A program made the position numbers and the translations under genes. Below are positions 11,338-64,000 of a stretch of DNA of 64,000 bases, piece after piece; within the stretch, counting starts at the first letter, position 1, and each line of letters begins with the position of its first letter. The stretch covers positions 92,909,725 through 92,973,724 of the forward strand of contig OX457027.1 of NCBI GenBank assembly GCA_949752745.1, written 5' to 3'. The DNA comes from Protula sp. h YS-2021. Its lineage: Eukaryota > Annelida > Polychaeta > Sabellida > Serpulidae. The notes below the pieces were generated by a model. The model saw only the letters and a program-made list of their open reading frames with translations, was not told the DNA's origin and ran no database searches.

Positions 11338-13599
11338 TGCCTTTGATGATAATGATGACGATGATGATGAACTGAGCATTGCCTAACGTCGAATAATAGA
11401 CGTTCCATTGACGTCGGAGTCACAAACAAATAACAGCCCCATCGTATTACCGCTCACCGGAAACAGAAACCTGCTATTCAAACTATGCATCAAAATTGAC
11501 TCATTGTTACCATTGTACAGATGATGATTCCAGACCAGTATACCCCCTCCCCCTACTCCTGCACACAGTTGTTCCCCCAGTGCCTATACAACGTTTGGGA
11601 AGTGGGCGTTGTTTCGACTGCAGCTTTTTTGCAACGTTGATTAGACGTCAGATAATCCATCCAACGTCGGTAGGAAGAATTTGTTTGTTCTTATATAATC
11701 AACCAAAATCCGTCGTAGATCAGACATCGGGTGATTCGTCAGTCCAGCGCTGATTGGTCGAGACGTCAGTCCAGCGCTGATTGGTCGTCGCATTGTTATA
11801 TGAGTACGCTTGAAAAAAAAAATCACCCGATTTTTGAGTGTTCGTCCCTTCGTAATAATGAAACAGTCCTTGAAAACTGCAATGTCATCAAAAACAGACG
11901 GCAACAGATCGAGCAGTCACATTTAATTACCGCTTCAGCTCCCACCCCCACCCCTACCCCTGCAACCGCCCCCACCCCACCCTCCTCTACTAAGATCTTG
12001 GGACATTCCTAGCTCTTACTCCAGAGAAAAACAATAAATGTTTTATTTAGACACATTTCTGACCTTCTTCAAGTGCGTTAAAACAACATTGCACTCGCAC
12101 ATGCACAGAAAAGCGTGACCACACCATCACGGCGCCTTCATCACCAGGAGGAGCTGACTGCTTGAAATTAAGTGAGGGAATAGTCGGGGAGGAGAGGGGG
12201 TTGTTGGTTCTTTTTTTTTTTAAATTTAATATATTTATCAGAATTGCGAAGTGTTTTTTTTTTTTTTCGGCACTATAAAATTGGTATCGATTGCACATAA
12301 CGAATAAAAATCATATTACCGATATTTGTTAATATTCACAACCCCACCCCCACCCCCACCCCCACCCCTCCCGTTCACCCTACTCTCCCTGTTCGTCCGC
12401 ACCGTAACCGCTTGGAAGAATGTTTGAATCCGGGCGCTTGTAAGCTTTTCAGTACGCCTTTACAAGGATATCGCGGTTTGCCAATGAACTTACACATGTC
12501 ATGTATGTAAACACTGTAAAAAACATTCACGCCTCTTATGCACAATTCAAAATCGATTAGCTAAGATAAAATGCTGTATAGGAAGTTATGGGAACAAAAA
12601 AAAATCTCCTACATAACGCTGAAGTCACAAATACATATCTCTATTTCTTTAAGACAACATATAATGTTCTTCGCGCCTAGGGCAAGGCAATTTACTAACA
12701 TATGTGTAAGATAATTCTATAGTGAAATGCAAAAAAAAAAAAAAAAAAAAAAAAAATGAAAATATCAGAAGTTAAATCTTTGTTCAAAAGATGTTGCAAG
12801 GACGTTAAGTTCTATTTTGTGAAAAATTGTGATTGCCCACAGACTGAATTTATTTAGTACAGATAAATTACATAATGCGGACAGTTAAAATGCCAAGATG
12901 TTATTGCAGTATTCTAACACTTCAAAGTTTTACTTGAATTTTTGCAAAAAAATAGCAGTGCTTAATCAACATGTAGTCAATTAATTGTGCTTAATTTCAG
13001 CAAAATGCACTGCTTGGACATCGGAAATTACGTCACGACACACGGTTATCTTTATTTTGCAAGAATAATCCTCCATAAAACTTAATTTTACTGCTGATAG
13101 AAAACACGCAGCGCTGTTAAAGGAACCACGGGTTTTAAAAGCACGGTGATTGCTTGGAAAGAAGGAGGAACGAAGGTGAACCAATGAAAAGAAGAGCACA
13201 GAGATTGAGTGAACTCCCCTCCTCTTCTCGTCAAGTCAATCTGTGAAATACGAGGGGGAGGGAGGAGGCGAGAGTTAGTAAACTCCTTGATAGTCTTCGC
13301 TGAAAATACACACACACACACCATACCACACCACACAAGTGCTTTAAAAGGGGACCCCACTCTTTCACTCGCTGTGTTTATCTCACGCATAGATTAAACG
13401 TTATCAGTGCACGTATATGGATATTATCATTTATACGTTATTATTTACAAGGATATAATTGAAGTGTATACTCAGTTGCATACATAATCTATATTTTAAA
13501 GTGTTTCAGTTATTACAACATTTGTAATTTATAGGAAGAAACAACAGAAAGGATTGGAATTCATAGCGATGTGGGAATTCATGCGGTTTTATTAATTCC
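11335..13599. other. Intergenic, upstream of wif1; low-complexity patches, no gene
   Basis: Holds a fragment resembling the GACGTC-rich elements (around 11570-11690), a 27-bp direct duplication (copies at 11737 and 11764, core CAGTCCAGCGCTGATTGG), CCCCAC-rich tracts at 11940-11990 and 12340-12368, and a poly(A) run at 12730-12756. No exon was recognised. The purine-rich stretch at 13200-13290 might belong to the wif1 promoter or 5' UTR. Confidence 0.45.
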
Positions 13600-13698
13600 A
13601 AGGATATTTTAGGCGATATGGTAGGGACGCGTTGTGGGGCGGGGCGAACAGGTCCTACGTCATGACCATGCACTCTGTGACGTCACTAAACGCGCAAC
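13600..13698 (+). promoter_or_regulatory. Probable wif1 promoter-proximal region / 5' UTR: GC box and CRE
   Basis: GGGGCGGGGC (Sp1-type GC box) lies at 13636-13645 and a perfect TGACGTCA at 13678-13685, 14 bp upstream of the start codon. There is no convincing TATA box at a normal distance. The transcription start cannot be fixed from sequence, so the CRE may be in the 5' UTR. Confidence 0.4.
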
Positions 13699-53590
<39,892 letters not shown>

Positions 53591-54273
53591 CCCTCAGCCA
53601 CAGACAGAGCCAGACATAGCGTCGATGACAGGCTGCCAGTGTGACTGCGTGTTAGCCTAACAGTATGACCAGATTAGCATATCAGAGTGTTCGGACGAAG
53701 GTTTCCTTAATTCACGTCATTGTTTGTGACTATATGCACTATATGCGTTGGCGCAGGACGAACAGCGCACTGAGGCAAAAACAAAAAAAGAAAAGAAAAA
53801 AACGGCCATCGTATCCCATACATTGCGACGCAATGCGCATGGAACTTTTCTATCTAAACACAAGAACCATTGGAAGAAATGTTTCGTCTATCCTGGAGTA
53901 CTGTATTTATCGTTCATGTGTTTAGTCTTGTTGTTCATTGGTTTATGTACATTCCAAAATGGAACAATTGTTTGACGTATTTCGCGGTTATTTACATCTG
54001 TGCGGCGCTTGAATACTGTCTAAGTGCACGTGTACTGTCGTCTCTTCTCATCACGAGATCAAAAGGCTCTCTCTGAAGTATTGTTTCTCATTCAGTTAAA
54101 CCATAGAATGTGCCAAGAATTATTAGAGTCTTGATTTAAAACAAAATGAGCCTCACAAATTGAGCTCTATAAATTGAGCTGGATCGAGCAAGACCTGCCC
54201 ATTCATGGAACCAATTTCTTTAGAGTTTAACAACGAATTTGTAATAAATAGTAAAATAAATGGGTAAATGAAT
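53591..54273 (+). other. wif1: Probable wif1 3' UTR
   Basis: No exon follows. The first AATAAA hexamers after the stop lie at 54243, 54254 and 54268. Short frames in this interval are not credible genes. The transcript end is inferred. Confidence 0.45.
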
Positions 54274-55326
54274 AAATGGAGTACTTGATGTTCGTAGACT
54301 GAAGTGACGATCGAAAACGTTCCATTTCTCGTGTAATTCTCTAAAACATCTACTCTCGAATAACTAAACAGAGTGTGAAAAAATACGGATATTTGCACGA
54401 ATACGCCGAAAATAAATACGGCGATGTGAACACAGCCTTATGTGTGCCATGGAATGCAGTACTGCTGTTTTGGCACATTTTGCCTACCTCATAGCACTGT
54501 GAACATGAAAATGGGCGGATACGTCACACACCGCTTTGGCTAAAGGTTTACTTTTTTTGGTACAGATTAGTAAGGGTGTTTGGACAGAGAGGGATGGGTG
54601 GGGGGGGGGGGTTGAGGGGAGGGGAGGGGGTGTGGAACTCTGTCTTCCCTATGACTCCGTGAACATTATCCCCTGCCCTGGGGGACGGTTGGAGGGTAGA
54701 GGACAGAGAGGAGAATGCCTATAGTACATGATTAGCCTTGCCTTCCTCCCCCGCCCCCAAACACACACACACAATAGCAATCACAGTCCCAACATCGTTG
54801 AGGATTCCTGCATAAGACAACGATATAGTGCAAACAGCTATGTCTAGAGGTTGTCACATGACCTGGGTAAATGCTGCAATTTGATTGGTCTATTCCCAAA
54901 TCAGTAACGTTTCAAATCAATGTTGACCGAAACGAAAAAAAATCGGTAAATATTGCAGCTATTGTCAATCAAAACGTCAGTTATTCCTGTAATAAAGCAG
55001 ATAAACACTTCTCTGGAATAATCATGAAGATATAATTGGCTGGTTGCGAAAATGTTGATCTGAAAGTCAACATTTTCTTTCTGGTCAATAATTCTTCATG
55101 CTGACTCAAAGTAAGTCAATATATGTTAATTAGGCTGTTTCATTCACGAATATAGTTGATATCTGATCATGACCTTTAATGTGACCGGAAGCGCCACTTT
55201 TCAATAGTCCCGCTTTGGGTGGTGTCATTTCCAGGGTACCACTGTATTGGCTCGTACTCTTCCTAGAGACAAGCAAGAAGTACGCACGCACGAAGGGTAG
55301 GGTTGGGGGGGGGGGGGTGAGGGGAC

Positions 55327-55444
<118 letters not shown>

Positions 55445-56123
55445 GCTACGTTATAAGAAATGGATTACGTTACAAATTTTGGGTGCGTAAAGAGAGGAGG
55501 TGGGTGTGGACACAAAGCTATAAAAAACATAAATAAGTGCATGCACCTTTTTGGTTAGTCTCTTGATTTCGCGACTTATCTTTCTTAAAATCTTTCATTG
55601 CAGACACTGATAAAATCACACATGATGTGCATTTGAGCTGCGTTTTGCTTTATTTATTTGATGTGCATAATTTCTGCTTTCAGAGTAATATACAGAGTCA
55701 TGTGGTGCATGTGTGTTGTCCATGTAAATATCACGTGATCATTGATGTGGTGTCACGGGACACATGAATAGCGTCTCTGTGGAGTCACGTGATCTGTCCA
55801 CACGGTGTCATGTGATCAATAAGTTACTTTGTATTTCGTCACGAGAGGAATAGTAATTATAAATGTAAAAACGTGTTGATGTACATTTTTCATGTAGGGT
55901 AGCTGAAAGATTATTTTATGGTGGAATACTTGTATTGCATTTGGAAGGTATCGTAGCCTAGTAATTACTGAAACAAAAACAAATGCTTGAATAAACATTA
56001 ACACCTGTGATTTGTAGATGTTTCCTTTTCTTTTTGTGCCGTGACGTCATGGGCCCTGGGGGTCACTTGGAAACATATGTGATACCATGCGTGCCCCACC
56101 CCAGCCCCTCCCCCCAAACACAA

Positions 56124-56127
<4 letters not shown>

Positions 56128-56220
<93 letters not shown>
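56128..56220. repeat. (GA)n microsatellite
   Basis: About 90 bp of GA with one A insertion; opposite strand sense to the (CT)n 700 bp upstream. Confidence 0.97.
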
Positions 56221-56221
<1 letters not shown>

Positions 56222-56789
56222 TCTAACCAAAAAGGGACACAAAACTTATGCACACACACACAGAGTTGTCAATGTAAGTTTCTGTCTATTACTGCAGTAA
56301 CGCGCACTTTAGAGGCACCTGCACACACAAAGACACAACTGGCCGATTGTTTCATTAAATATGACTCGCCCCGACTGATTAACTAACGGACGGATGGACT
56401 TATGGGTATACCAGCCCATTATACATCTACAGATAAAGAATAAAGCTGTAACAATAACAGAGCCATCGGCTGGGCTGAACTACAATGGTCCGATTTCCAG
56501 GCTAGTCTTATTTGTAATGTTCTTCATGATGGAGCTCATCCAGGATCCAGTCTTGGTGAGGTGGTCCTATATCCAGGATACTAACTTTCCGTGTGTTATC
56601 AATTTTTATTGCTTTAGCTTGTCACTACTGAGACCGCAGGATGAATCGAATCGAGCATTTGCAATTTTTGCCAAACCAGGTCAGACAGCGGCAACCATTT
56701 TATTTTCCTGATAATTCCTCCTCGACTGAAATTCCCCCTCGATGTCCTTTAAGAAATCGTCCCCCGCCGATGTGGACTATTGCCCCTTT

Positions 56790-57378
56790 CCCAGCAAACA
56801 TAAAGACGTCAGAATGACGTCGGTCGAGGTCGTGATCCGACGTTTCCGACGTCGAACTGACGTGCCGGTTTTGGTTGTATATGAAATGGAACCGACGTCG
56901 GATTTTCAACGTCAGAATGACGTCGGGTTCCGACCTAAATCCGGAATAAAGTCGGTTTTAGGTTGTACATGAGATTGGAACCGACGTCGGATTCCGACCT
57001 GAAACTGACTAGAGTTACATAATTAATAGCATTCATTCAACTGCTCTTGTGAAATACATACGAAAGCATTTTCCATGTAAATTTTCACAATCTAGGAAGA
57101 AAATAACGACGCGCCATCAAAATTCTAAAATTTTCATGTAAAAATTACGCCTTTTCTTCCTCTTTTTCAAAGTGACTTCTATTTCCGGTGAGCGATAATA
57201 AATATTCATCGCTTTTTGGTCGTTTTTGCAACGTCGGAATGACGTCAGAAAACCGACGTCGCTTCGACGTCGGAATATAGTCGAGTTTGGGGGAATAGGT
57301 CAGAATATGGTTGTGAAGTCGTTGCGACCAAAATCTAACCTTTTTTTTCAACTAAAAAGACGTCGGTTGTTTGCTGGG
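56790..57378. mobile_element. GACGTC-rich TIR element ('CCCAGCAAACA' type), intact ends
   Basis: Perfect 11-bp terminal inverted repeats CCCAGCAAACA / TGTTTGCTGGG. The interior is packed with GACGTCGG, CCGACGTCG and GTCGG motifs in both orientations and almost no coding capacity. A typical MITE. A target duplication is not evident. Confidence 0.75.
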
Positions 57379-59039
57379 TTGGGACTGTCCCCATTGAGTT
57401 GAAGTAGCTCCTCGTCGGAGTCAACGTCTATCTTGGGGCGCATTTAGCGTCGCTCTCATCCTCCTTATCAGAGTTGGACATGTCGTACGCAAGACGCCTT
57501 GGGGGGGGGGGGGACCGGGGGGGGGGGAGGTTGCAGGGATTTTACAGCACCCGCCAAATCTGTTAGCCCATATAAGATCATGGTGTAAATATCACCTTGA
57601 GTGTTAGAGGGACCCGCTACCGGGCCTGGGGAGGGGAGGGGGGCATGTTCCCAGCTATCTGGGCTGCCCCATCCTCCAATACCTAGAAAAACATCCTCCT
57701 CCGATGAAATCTTATCCAAAGACATTTTTTTTTATTATGGTTATTTAATATTGTTATTTTTATTATTATTGTGATTATGATTAAAATGGCATCTCAATCC
57801 AGTGAATAAATCAGTAAACACTCAATCCAATAAAAATTAGGAACAGCAAAGGTCGATAAATAAAGAGAGAGAATTAGCTCAGCCATCACAGAATTCCAAA
57901 TTATCACCCATTCAAAATTATCGCCCATTAATTTTTTCGGCCTTTTATTATCTTCTAAGTTTGAAAGGTGACTGGAAAACAATAAGACATATGCGTGGCT
58001 TCTAGCTCCAGACTCGTGGCTGTCCAGGGCCCATTCAGTGAAGCACAATCCGGAGGCTTGAACAAAACACGTGGCACACACATGTAGCTAAGGATACACT
58101 TGTGGGAGGAGATGATTTTAAACAATAACACCCAGTCTCATTTCTTATAGTCTAAAAATGCCTAATTAAACAAAAAAAGAAGATTGTTTACCTTACTCTG
58201 TAAATAAAAACCAGTTGGAAAGCCGACTGCCATGCACGCGTGACCTTGGGGGCAATTCAGTGCAAAGGTCACCACCTTTTGACGTCATCACTCATGACCT
58301 TGTCCCAGATGAGATGATTGTATATGCATGATCAATATGGGAACTCGGATCCTCAAGATCCAGCTCATGTGTGGTTTAGAGAAGAAATCGCCTGGTACGA
58401 GTGTAGCCAGCGGCCAGATTAATTAGGTGCAAATTAGAAAAGTCAGTTAATTAAGATCCAGGGAATTGTCTATCCAGGCATCACACATACGTTCTTTCTT
58501 TAAACAAAGCATCGTTTAGTTGTCTTAACGAGTTTAAGAAAACCTGAGAGGGGAAAGTTTCTTGAGAACCGTGCAATTTTCAGGGCTACGTAAATGCTAT
58601 TTTTTTTTCGCTTGTTAAATATTGTTTTAAAATGTGCTTGAAACAAAACCCAGGTGTACGTTCTCACGAGTCGTTGCTTTGATACTAACAGCTCTTGAAG
58701 CAAACCTTGGGCTGTTCCGCAATAAATGTATACTTTTGGGCCTATAATTTCCTGGTTGTAAAATAAAGACTAAAGTCTGTGAAGTGGCCAGGAATAACCC
58801 TATGTGGTGTGGCGAGGAAATAGGAGGTTAAGGGAATGGGGGCTTGAGTGTGTGTGTGAGGAGAGGAGAGAGACTGCTAAAATGAGCACCATTGTTCGAT
58901 AACAAAAATAGTCTAGCTTTGCTATGTTTTTACGACACATGAACTAGGGTCAAGATCTAGCCCGCTCTGTTTAACCTCGATTCGGTATTGTTATCAAATT
59001 ATCGGTTTTTTATGCTCTCGATCACGCCTTGCCTGTGTG
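57379..59039. other. Intergenic, no gene seen
   Basis: G tracts at 57500-57530, AT-rich sequence near 57720-57780, TGACGTCA at 58280. Short frames show no domain. Confidence 0.45.
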
Positions 59040-60012
59040 CTACAGTTCATTCCACAGTTGACATTCCACAGTTGCCCTCCCCAGGTCTGTGCGCCACAAC
59101 CCATCCTATATTTGGTATGTGAGTGCTCCCGCCGCATCCTGTGCGCTAAAACTCATCCCACAGTTGACATTAAGTGCCCCAGGCCTGTAAACCACAACTC
59201 CTCTCAAAGTTGGTACGTGAGTACCCTGCCCCAGGCTTGTGCATCACAACTCCTCTCACAGGTGAAACGTGAGCAACCACCCACCAACCCATGACTGTGA
59301 GTCACAACTTTACCACCCATGTCTTGAGAGCCACAACTCTGTCGCCACTCTCCTGTGAACCACAACTCTGTCTTCTCTCTCCTGTGAACCACAATTCTGT
59401 CTTCTCTCTCCTGTGAACCACAACTCTGTCTTCTCTCTCCTGTGAACCACAATTCTGTCTTCTCTCTCCTGTGAACCACAACTCTGTCTTCTCTCTCCTG
59501 TGAACCACAATTCTGTCTTCTCTCTCCTGTGAACCACAACTCTGTTTTCTCTCTCCTGTAAACCACACCTATGTCTTCTCTCTCCTGTGAACCACAACTC
59601 TGTCTTCTTTCTCCTGTGAACCACAACTCTGTCTTCTCTCTCCTGTGAACCACAATTCTGTCTTCTCTCTCCTGTGAACCACAATTCTGTCTTCTCTCTC
59701 CTGTGAACCACAACTCTGTCTTCTCTCTCCTGTGAACCACAATTCTGTCTTCTCTCTCCTGTGAACCACAACTCTGTCTTCTTTCTCCTGTGAACCACAA
59801 TTCTGTCTTCTCTCTCCTGTGAACCACAATTCTGTCTTCTCTCTCCTGTGAACCACAACTCTGTCTTCTCTCTCCTGTGAACCACAATTCTGTCTTCTCT
59901 CTCCTGTGGACCACAACTATGTTTTCTCTCTCCTGTGAACCACAACTCTGTCTTCTCTCTCCTGTGAACCGCAACTCTGTCTTCTCTCTCCTGTGAACCG
60001 CAACTCTGTTGC
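59040..60012. repeat. 29-bp minisatellite, about 23 copies, with a longer degenerate repeat before it
   Basis: From about 59336: unit CCTGTGAACCACAACTCTGT plus CTTCTCTCT. Before that, looser ~50-bp units with CACAACTCCTCTCACA. As 29 is not a multiple of three, all three minus-strand frames are open with the same phrases; the 274- and 234-codon frames are artefacts. Confidence 0.95.
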
Positions 60013-60155
60013 ACCTCCTTCTGGTCAATTCCTTTCCTTCCTGTGGGTGCCTCGCATTATCATTTAAGGGAAAACTGGGTGTCGATTGTTAGGTTGCACA
60101 GTCACAGACAAAGCTATTTCTCAAATGTTGTGTATTTATACACCTGCCTTTATAA

Positions 60156-60755
60156 CCAGTGAAAATTGCAACATCACATCAACGTTATATAGATGTCTCA
60201 CCTAAGGTTGGATCAACGTCGGGTTGTAGCTGCGAACAATACGTAACTTCCGATGTTTGCTCTGGTTATTCTACTTTTAATCAAACTCGTGAAACTGTTG
60301 CAATTATAAGTCGAAACTGAGTCCGTCTCCAGACAATGTATAGACGTCGGGGAAAATATTAATATAGTATCGCCATCTAGACAGTGATATTTGTAGTGTG
60401 GTCACCCTACCGTCACAGAACCCACAACTTAGGGTAATCTGGCATCGGAAGATATGTATGACGTCGATATATATATATGTATAATATGTCAAAAGTAGGC
60501 AGGAAAAAAACTTTATGAAATTCTCGCAGCTTACGTAATCGTTTTGGTTTATTTCCAAAGTGGTCATGCCATTTTGATACTACCAGGAGGTTGTTGTGTG
60601 ATTGGGCACACAATGTCGATGCTTAGACGATTATAGAACGTCCATTTCCCGACGTATATTCATGCAAATTACTACCACAGTTAATATTATGATTTGGTTG
60701 ACCCAACGTCGCAGCTTGAAAACGACTTTGGATCGATGTTGGAATGTTTACTTAG
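60156..60755. mobile_element. GACGTC-rich TIR element ('CCCAGTAAACAT' family), copy 2
   Basis: Left CCAGTGAAAATTGCAACATC and right GTTGGAATGTTTACTTAG are inverted versions of one end. The interior shares GGTTGGATCAACGTCGGGTT and AAGTCGAAAC with the copies at 22866 and 51249. Confidence 0.6.
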
Positions 60756-62368
60756 TCATATAAATATTTGAATTATTTTAATTTATTGTGGCAACATGCA
60801 CAACATGGTGTCATTATGAAACAAATTCAGCCAGTCAAATCAAACTATTTCAGTGGCTCTGGTTGCAACAGAAAATAGACCACATTATGCTACACCCAAT
60901 ATGAACAAAGCGTACCGATGTATCATTAACAAATTCAGCCAATGAATTGAAAACAATTTAGTTATCATAGTTACCTTAAGGAAACGATAAACATATAACA
61001 AAACAAATTTAATCAATTAATTTAATTTACTTTATTTGTTCATAGTTGTTGCCCACTTTCATCACGGACATTTGCACTTACTCGGACTTTCACTTTAATC
61101 GAAACCAGAACTTATTCTCAAACCCTTGTACCACTAGGGTTATTGAGTTGGATTGTTTCTTGGCGGTGGGTGGGTGTTGAGGGCCTTAATGATAACGTTC
61201 GTGCCTGGATGACGTCATGTCACATTGGCGAATGCAACTAATACAAAACTTTCTTCCATATTGCTTCAAAAATTGCTACAACGACCAAAAGAACAACCGT
61301 GAGGAAGCCATGTTGCTGCAACACTAATGCAACATCACGAGTGACGGTGTTATGATAACGACTCTTACCCCGAAAATTCGCTCCTTTGACAAAATTGCAA
61401 TTTTCATACTGCTCCGATAAACATGTGATTGCTAAATAATCTTTAATGGTTTGCGTGTCGTAGAAGCCAATCCAACAAAAAGAAACACCCCAGGACAAGG
61501 ACCACTTCGAAATCAGGCCACTTTATTTCTGTCACAGTGGCGGAAGTTCACATGATGTAAACTCTCGTACGGGCAAATTAAGTGGAGTTTGTTTCGAACT
61601 GTGAACAATGACGCTAAAGATAGATATGTTTTTGAAATATCATGATAAAGGTGCTTTCTTAGATAACTGGACAAGATGTAACTCCATCGATAAACTGTAA
61701 ACCTCAGTAACTTAACTTCCATTTTACGTTTTCTGACCTCTGACCTCATTTGAATAAGACTAGTATTATAGCAACGACAGCGTCGTCATGACAGCAATTT
61801 TAGTGACTAATACCATCTTTTGCATAAAATGTTTGAAAATGAAAATTCAACAGCAGATTACCACTAAATGATCACAGCACCTCCGTTCAATAACAAAATT
61901 CAAACTCATACTGAAACTGAGCCTAAAAGTTCAATTTCAAACTCACCTGATCATTTGCTCAAAATAACATTTTGAGCTTTCAAGCGTGGAAAATTCGCTA
62001 CGTGCTAAGCCCTTTCTGTGGGATGCGGAAGAAATGTTTGCTTATTTAATTTAAAATTAGTGAAATAAAGTACTTCAGAGGTGTTTTAGAGAGCAGTGAA
62101 AGATCTGACTCACTCAACTTTGATTCTATTTAATTTTAAGCACCTTCCGAGCTGGCTCAAAATCAGCCTGAATCTAGACTCATTTTGAGCCTAAGTATTG
62201 CTTATTGAATGAGTGAAGTTCATACTTTGCTAAAATTTTGAGTTTGAGCCATATTACTGAAAACCGGCATAGTGCATCATCTACGAAACTCTAGTCATTG
62301 ATCTTGGTTGATGCTGGGGGGGGGGGGGTCTTGGAAAACGGATGGGGCATAGAGGGTGGGAGTTCAGA
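60756..62368. other. Intergenic, no gene seen
   Basis: AT-rich. Contains TGACGTCA at 61210 and a G tract at 62317-62327. Short frames only; no domain recognised. Confidence 0.45.
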
Positions 62369-62556
62369 CTTGAGTAGATATGGAGTGAGAGTTAAGGGCT
62401 TGAGTAGATATGGGGTGAGAGTTAATGGTTTGAGTAGATATGGAGTGAGAGTTAAGGGCTTGAATAGATATGGGGTAAGAGGTAAGGGCTTGAGTAGATA
62501 TGGGGTGAAAGTTAAGGGCTTGAGTAGATATGGGGTGAGAGTTAAGGGCTTGAGTA
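62369..62556. repeat. 30-bp minisatellite, six copies
   Basis: Unit CTTGAGTAGATATGGGGTGA plus GAGTTAAGGG. Frames on both strands are artefacts of the 30-bp period. Confidence 0.95.
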
Positions 62557-63624
62557 GTAGGAACAATCATAAATTTTGCATATTTGTTATGAAACTAAAT
62601 CTTGACCGATAAACTTGCTTCCAATCTGCTGTAAAAGGGTATGTATTGGTTTGAATTAATACGTCTTAACACTCCCAGGCCTAGAATTGCAAGAAACAGC
62701 TTTATTTGTACATCTTGGTTATTTCTTGATGGAAGAATAAACTTTGACTTGACTTATTAAACTATCCTAGTAAATATTATCACAAGGAAACATATATTAG
62801 TTTAATCTGTTCTCTGCTAAGAACTGTCCACAAAACTCAGTCCAAAATAATAATAGTAATAAAGATAATAATAATAATAATAACGAAAATAATAATAATA
62901 ATGTTTCCGAGCAGTGCTTTCGCTTTATTTATTTTAACAGATGTGGGGTTGGAGGGTAAAGCAATAGTTTAAGGGGCACACCTAGTTTTGTAGCTACATC
63001 AAGAAAGTTACCTTTTCTTCAAGCCACACCTTGAAGCTTATCCTAATTCCATACAGTAACTTTTATCCCTTATACTTCAGATTGAAGTACATTTATGTAC
63101 TGCTGTGATTATAATTAGATGGGACCATGAAACTACACATGTATAATCGCAGTTATGATGAATTATTTCTGTTTTAATTGTTGGTTTTGCACATTTCTTA
63201 CAACGTGTAAAAGGTTTTCCTTGGGATCTTGTAATTAACTATGTTTTATGAGAGAACTTCAGTAGAATTATCAACTAAAAGGGGATGAGAGTGATGTTGT
63301 TTGCATGAATTTTATTTGTAAGGGGTTTTGTTTGCATGAGGATTTATTTGCATTGCAGATTGTTTACATAACGGTTTGTTTGTACGGGGATTTGCTTATT
63401 CTGAATGTTTTTGTGGTGTATGTTGTTTGTACTTAGATTTGACAGCAGATAGGTTGTTTGCACATGGGTTTGTTTGCACGGAGGTGGGGCTCTGAGTCTG
63501 CACATGAGTTTATTTGCACGGTGAACCGGAAGAATTCTTCACGAACTAATAAATAATTTCAGTGCCACGTTTGAGAAGAAAAACAAATGACAACATTTAT
63601 ATTTGTGAGAGTATTTTAGCGGAT
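62557..63624. other. Intergenic / 3' flank of the FReD gene
   Basis: AT-rich, with short AAT runs at 62870-62902 and a degenerate repeat of GTTTGCATGRGGATTTATTT type at 63295-63520. Part of it is probably the FReD 3' UTR on the minus strand. Confidence 0.45.
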
Positions 63625-64000
63625 CTAGAGTGTGCGTATTTTCATTATTGTAGTTTTCAATGAATAATAATGTCCTCTGTATGGATCCCAATTCACGCCG
63701 TCAGCATAGCTGTCGTGTGCTCCTTCGTGATACAGCCCATTCAAGTTCGCAGCATGGCAGGCACTGTACCAAAATGCACCTTGGTACGCGATAGCACAGC
63801 TTTCTGAAGCGCGGTCATTGTCTCTGTCGCGTGTACTAAATTGTGCATTGTTGACAAAGGCCAGAGCGTCCCCTGCTGTACCACTATAGCCAGATACCCT
63901 CAGCATATAGTTAAGACTAGCGTCGCTGATTTGAAAGTAGTTATACAAGGCGTAGGCCCAATCATTGTCAAAGGTCTCCAGATAGACATGGAGTTGCACA
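63625..64000 (-). CDS. Fibrinogen-related (FReD) protein, C-terminal exon, partial
   Basis: The minus-strand frame is open to the window edge and ends at TAG (63625-63627). The ~125 residues are the last half of a fibrinogen C-terminal domain: FSTRDRDND is the calcium-site segment, CAIAYQGAFWYSAC contains the conserved terminal disulphide pair, and NLNGLYHEG, SYADGVNW and YSLKTTIMKIR are the classic closing motifs. Family members (ficolins, tenascins, angiopoietin-like, mollusc FREPs) are secreted and bind acetylated sugars or other ligands. Which subtype this is cannot be told without the N-terminal part. The upstream exon boundary lies outside the window. Confidence 0.93.
   Translation of the reverse strand, partial: VQLHVYLETFDNDWAYALYNYFQISDASLNYMLRVSGYSGTAGDALAFVNNAQFSTRDRDNDRASESCAIAYQGAFWYSACHAANLNGLYHEGAHDSYADGVNWDPYRGHYYSLKTTIMKIRTL

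Noticed and set aside
12340..12368. Telomere-like C-rich repeat
   Set aside because: The unit is CCCCAC, not TTAGGG/CCCTAA, and only about five copies occur; simple low complexity.
59204..60028. Minus-strand ORFs of 234-274 codons
   Set aside because: Artefact of the 29-bp minisatellite, open in all frames.

Overview
The window reads as nuclear DNA of a marine-type invertebrate, most likely a lophotrochozoan such as a mollusc. That placement is inferred from spliced metazoan genes, a Wnt-inhibitor homologue with long introns, a fibrinogen-related domain, tRNA-derived SINEs, Helitron-like elements, a Tx1/L1-like LINE, and very many mini- and microsatellites. Nothing looks bacterial or organellar. 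No species can be named from the sequence alone.

Layout. 1-1440 (+) is the 3' part of a gene for a trypsin-fold (PA-clan) protease-like protein whose nucleophile motif reads GDCG, followed by a low-complexity tail. 1441-13600 is intergenic: a 42-bp coding-like minisatellite (3.8-4.6 kb), a group of TGACGTCA octamers, and a Helitron-like element (9.8-11.1 kb) carrying a nested TIR element.

13699-53590 (+) is the main result: a complete 11-exon gene for a WIF1-type secreted Wnt inhibitor of 392 residues. It has a signal peptide, a WIF domain in exons 1-4, five EGF-like domains at one exon each (exons 5-9), and a strongly basic tail in exons 10-11. All splice phases agree and all junctions are GT-AG. 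Intron 2 is 26 kb and holds most of the repeats: a Helitron with a TIR transposon inside it and a tRNA-like piece inside that; a foldback element inside a CTACAGTAGCCCC array; a 5'-truncated, frameshifted LINE inside a 37-bp minisatellite; and 23-, 51-, 31- and 37-bp minisatellites. Two tandem arrays are built from splice junctions of the gene itself: about 17 copies of the exon-4 acceptor, and five copies of the end of exon 7 with its donor.

53591-63624 is intergenic, with two GACGTC-rich TIR elements, a 29-bp and a 30-bp minisatellite, and (CT)n/(GA)n tracts. 63625-64000 (-) is the C-terminal exon of a fibrinogen-related (FReD/ficolin-like) protein that runs off the window.

The three host genes show no sign of working together. 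The wif1 product would act outside the cell by binding Wnt ligands. The FReD protein is probably a secreted lectin-like recognition protein. Long open frames over the tandem arrays are mostly by-products of repeat periodicity and are not called as genes.
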